Below the pieces are notes generated by a model. It did not search any database. It was not told the origin of the DNA and saw only the letters and a list, made by a program, of their open reading frames with translations. Source: Candidatus Gastranaerophilales bacterium (GTDB lineage: Bacteria > Cyanobacteriota > Vampirovibrionia > Gastranaerophilales > Gastranaerophilaceae). Taken from it: a stretch of DNA of 64,000 nt. Below, in pieces: positions 63,753-64,000 of the stretch; positions within the stretch are counted from its first letter, which is position 1; each line of letters opens with the position of its first letter. A program made the translations under genes and the position numbers. The DNA lies in assembly GCA_944323725.1 (NCBI GenBank), contig CALUTP010000038.1, positions 1 to 64,000 on the forward strand. The letters run 5' to 3'.

Positions 63753-64000
63753 AAATATATTTATGTGGTTTGTTTATTCTGGAGTGATGCCAAATAGCCG
63801 GATAGAATCACGATATATTCTCACGCTGACTTTGTTGTAAGAAATGAAAATTATATTTTTAGGTTATGTGATTTAATTGGACAAAAATAATCACTTATAT
63901 GATATTTTGCTGACTGATAATTTGTATTTAACCTTTCGTGTTTTATATAATTTTTTTTGTGTTAACATGAAGTTAAGAGTTACACTAAAATATGAGGAAA
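63753..64000 (+). other. Non-coding end of window, possible promoter for an outside gene
   Basis: 248 bp without a gene I can support. Near the edge, a TTAACA-like element, 18 nt, then TAAAAT could be a promoter, and ATGAGG follows directly; a reading frame may begin at the very end and continue outside. Confidence 0.3.

Overview
The window is about 64 kb of very AT-rich (roughly 30% GC by eye), densely packed bacterial chromosome in the standard genetic code. No rRNA, tRNA, CRISPR array, insertion sequence or prophage was recognised. The cell has a two-membrane envelope (BamA/Omp85, Skp/OmpH-like chaperone, a lipoprotein, several signal-peptide proteins) and type IV pilus-type machinery (PilT plus two prepilin-like genes carrying the KAFTLAEVLITLG leader). 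It appears fermentative: ADP-forming acetate-CoA ligase, glucanotransferase and a giant GH13-like protein, and no respiratory or photosynthetic genes. This combination, with KAFTLAEVLITLG pilins and many small glycine-zipper proteins whose N-termini end in F-x-G, fits a gut Melainabacteria/Vampirovibrionia member (Gastranaerophilales-like). That assignment is an inference; no search was run.

Layout. 1-5.6 kb: an out-of-frame prepilin, era, an envelope protein, a solute-binding lipoprotein and rsmI. 5.7-12.4 kb: bamA-skp, a uridine-phosphorylase-type gene, an unknown protein and a 4-alpha-glucanotransferase. 12.4-19.5 kb: F-x-G proteins interleaved with a radical SAM gene and the acetate-CoA ligase. 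19.5-23.1 kb (minus): an ftsL-like gene, rsmH, two small paralogs and gltX. 23.2-31.4 kb: an ftsB/divIC-like gene, a TPR protein, a putative metalloprotease, ctpA, cdd, and a radical SAM gene behind a 55-residue zinc-ribbon gene. 31.5-39.7 kb: F-x-G/glycine-zipper proteins, folP, uvrA and two envelope paralogs. 39.8-43.1 kb (minus): rpsB-tsf and ahcY. 43.3-51.3 kb: the GH13-like giant, maf, a U32 protein and a divergent Xre regulator/frameshifted prepilin pair. 51.4-64 kb: secA, ychF, a SEC-C protein, two matrixin-like pseudoproteases, a dicarboxylate-type symporter, queF-yraN, recF and pilT.

The strongest unexplained signals are five. (1) An 11-G tract puts the first prepilin out of frame, like a phase-variation switch. 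(2) About ten genes have an (extended) -10 box whose last base lies 6-8 nt before the ATG, which predicts leaderless mRNAs and corrects several starts. (3) A short N-terminal F-x-[GA] signature is shared by otherwise unrelated proteins. (4) An Xre regulator and a prepilin share a control region containing a perfect 20-bp palindrome. (5) Tandem matrixin-fold proteins have lost their zinc and catalytic residues.

Rho-independent terminators are clear after malQ, the acetate-CoA ligase, gltX, the 34.3 kb gene, tsf, ahcY, ychF and pilT. No stretch over 300 bases lacks a gene; the longest, 63720-64000, holds the pilT terminator and perhaps a promoter for a gene beyond the edge.
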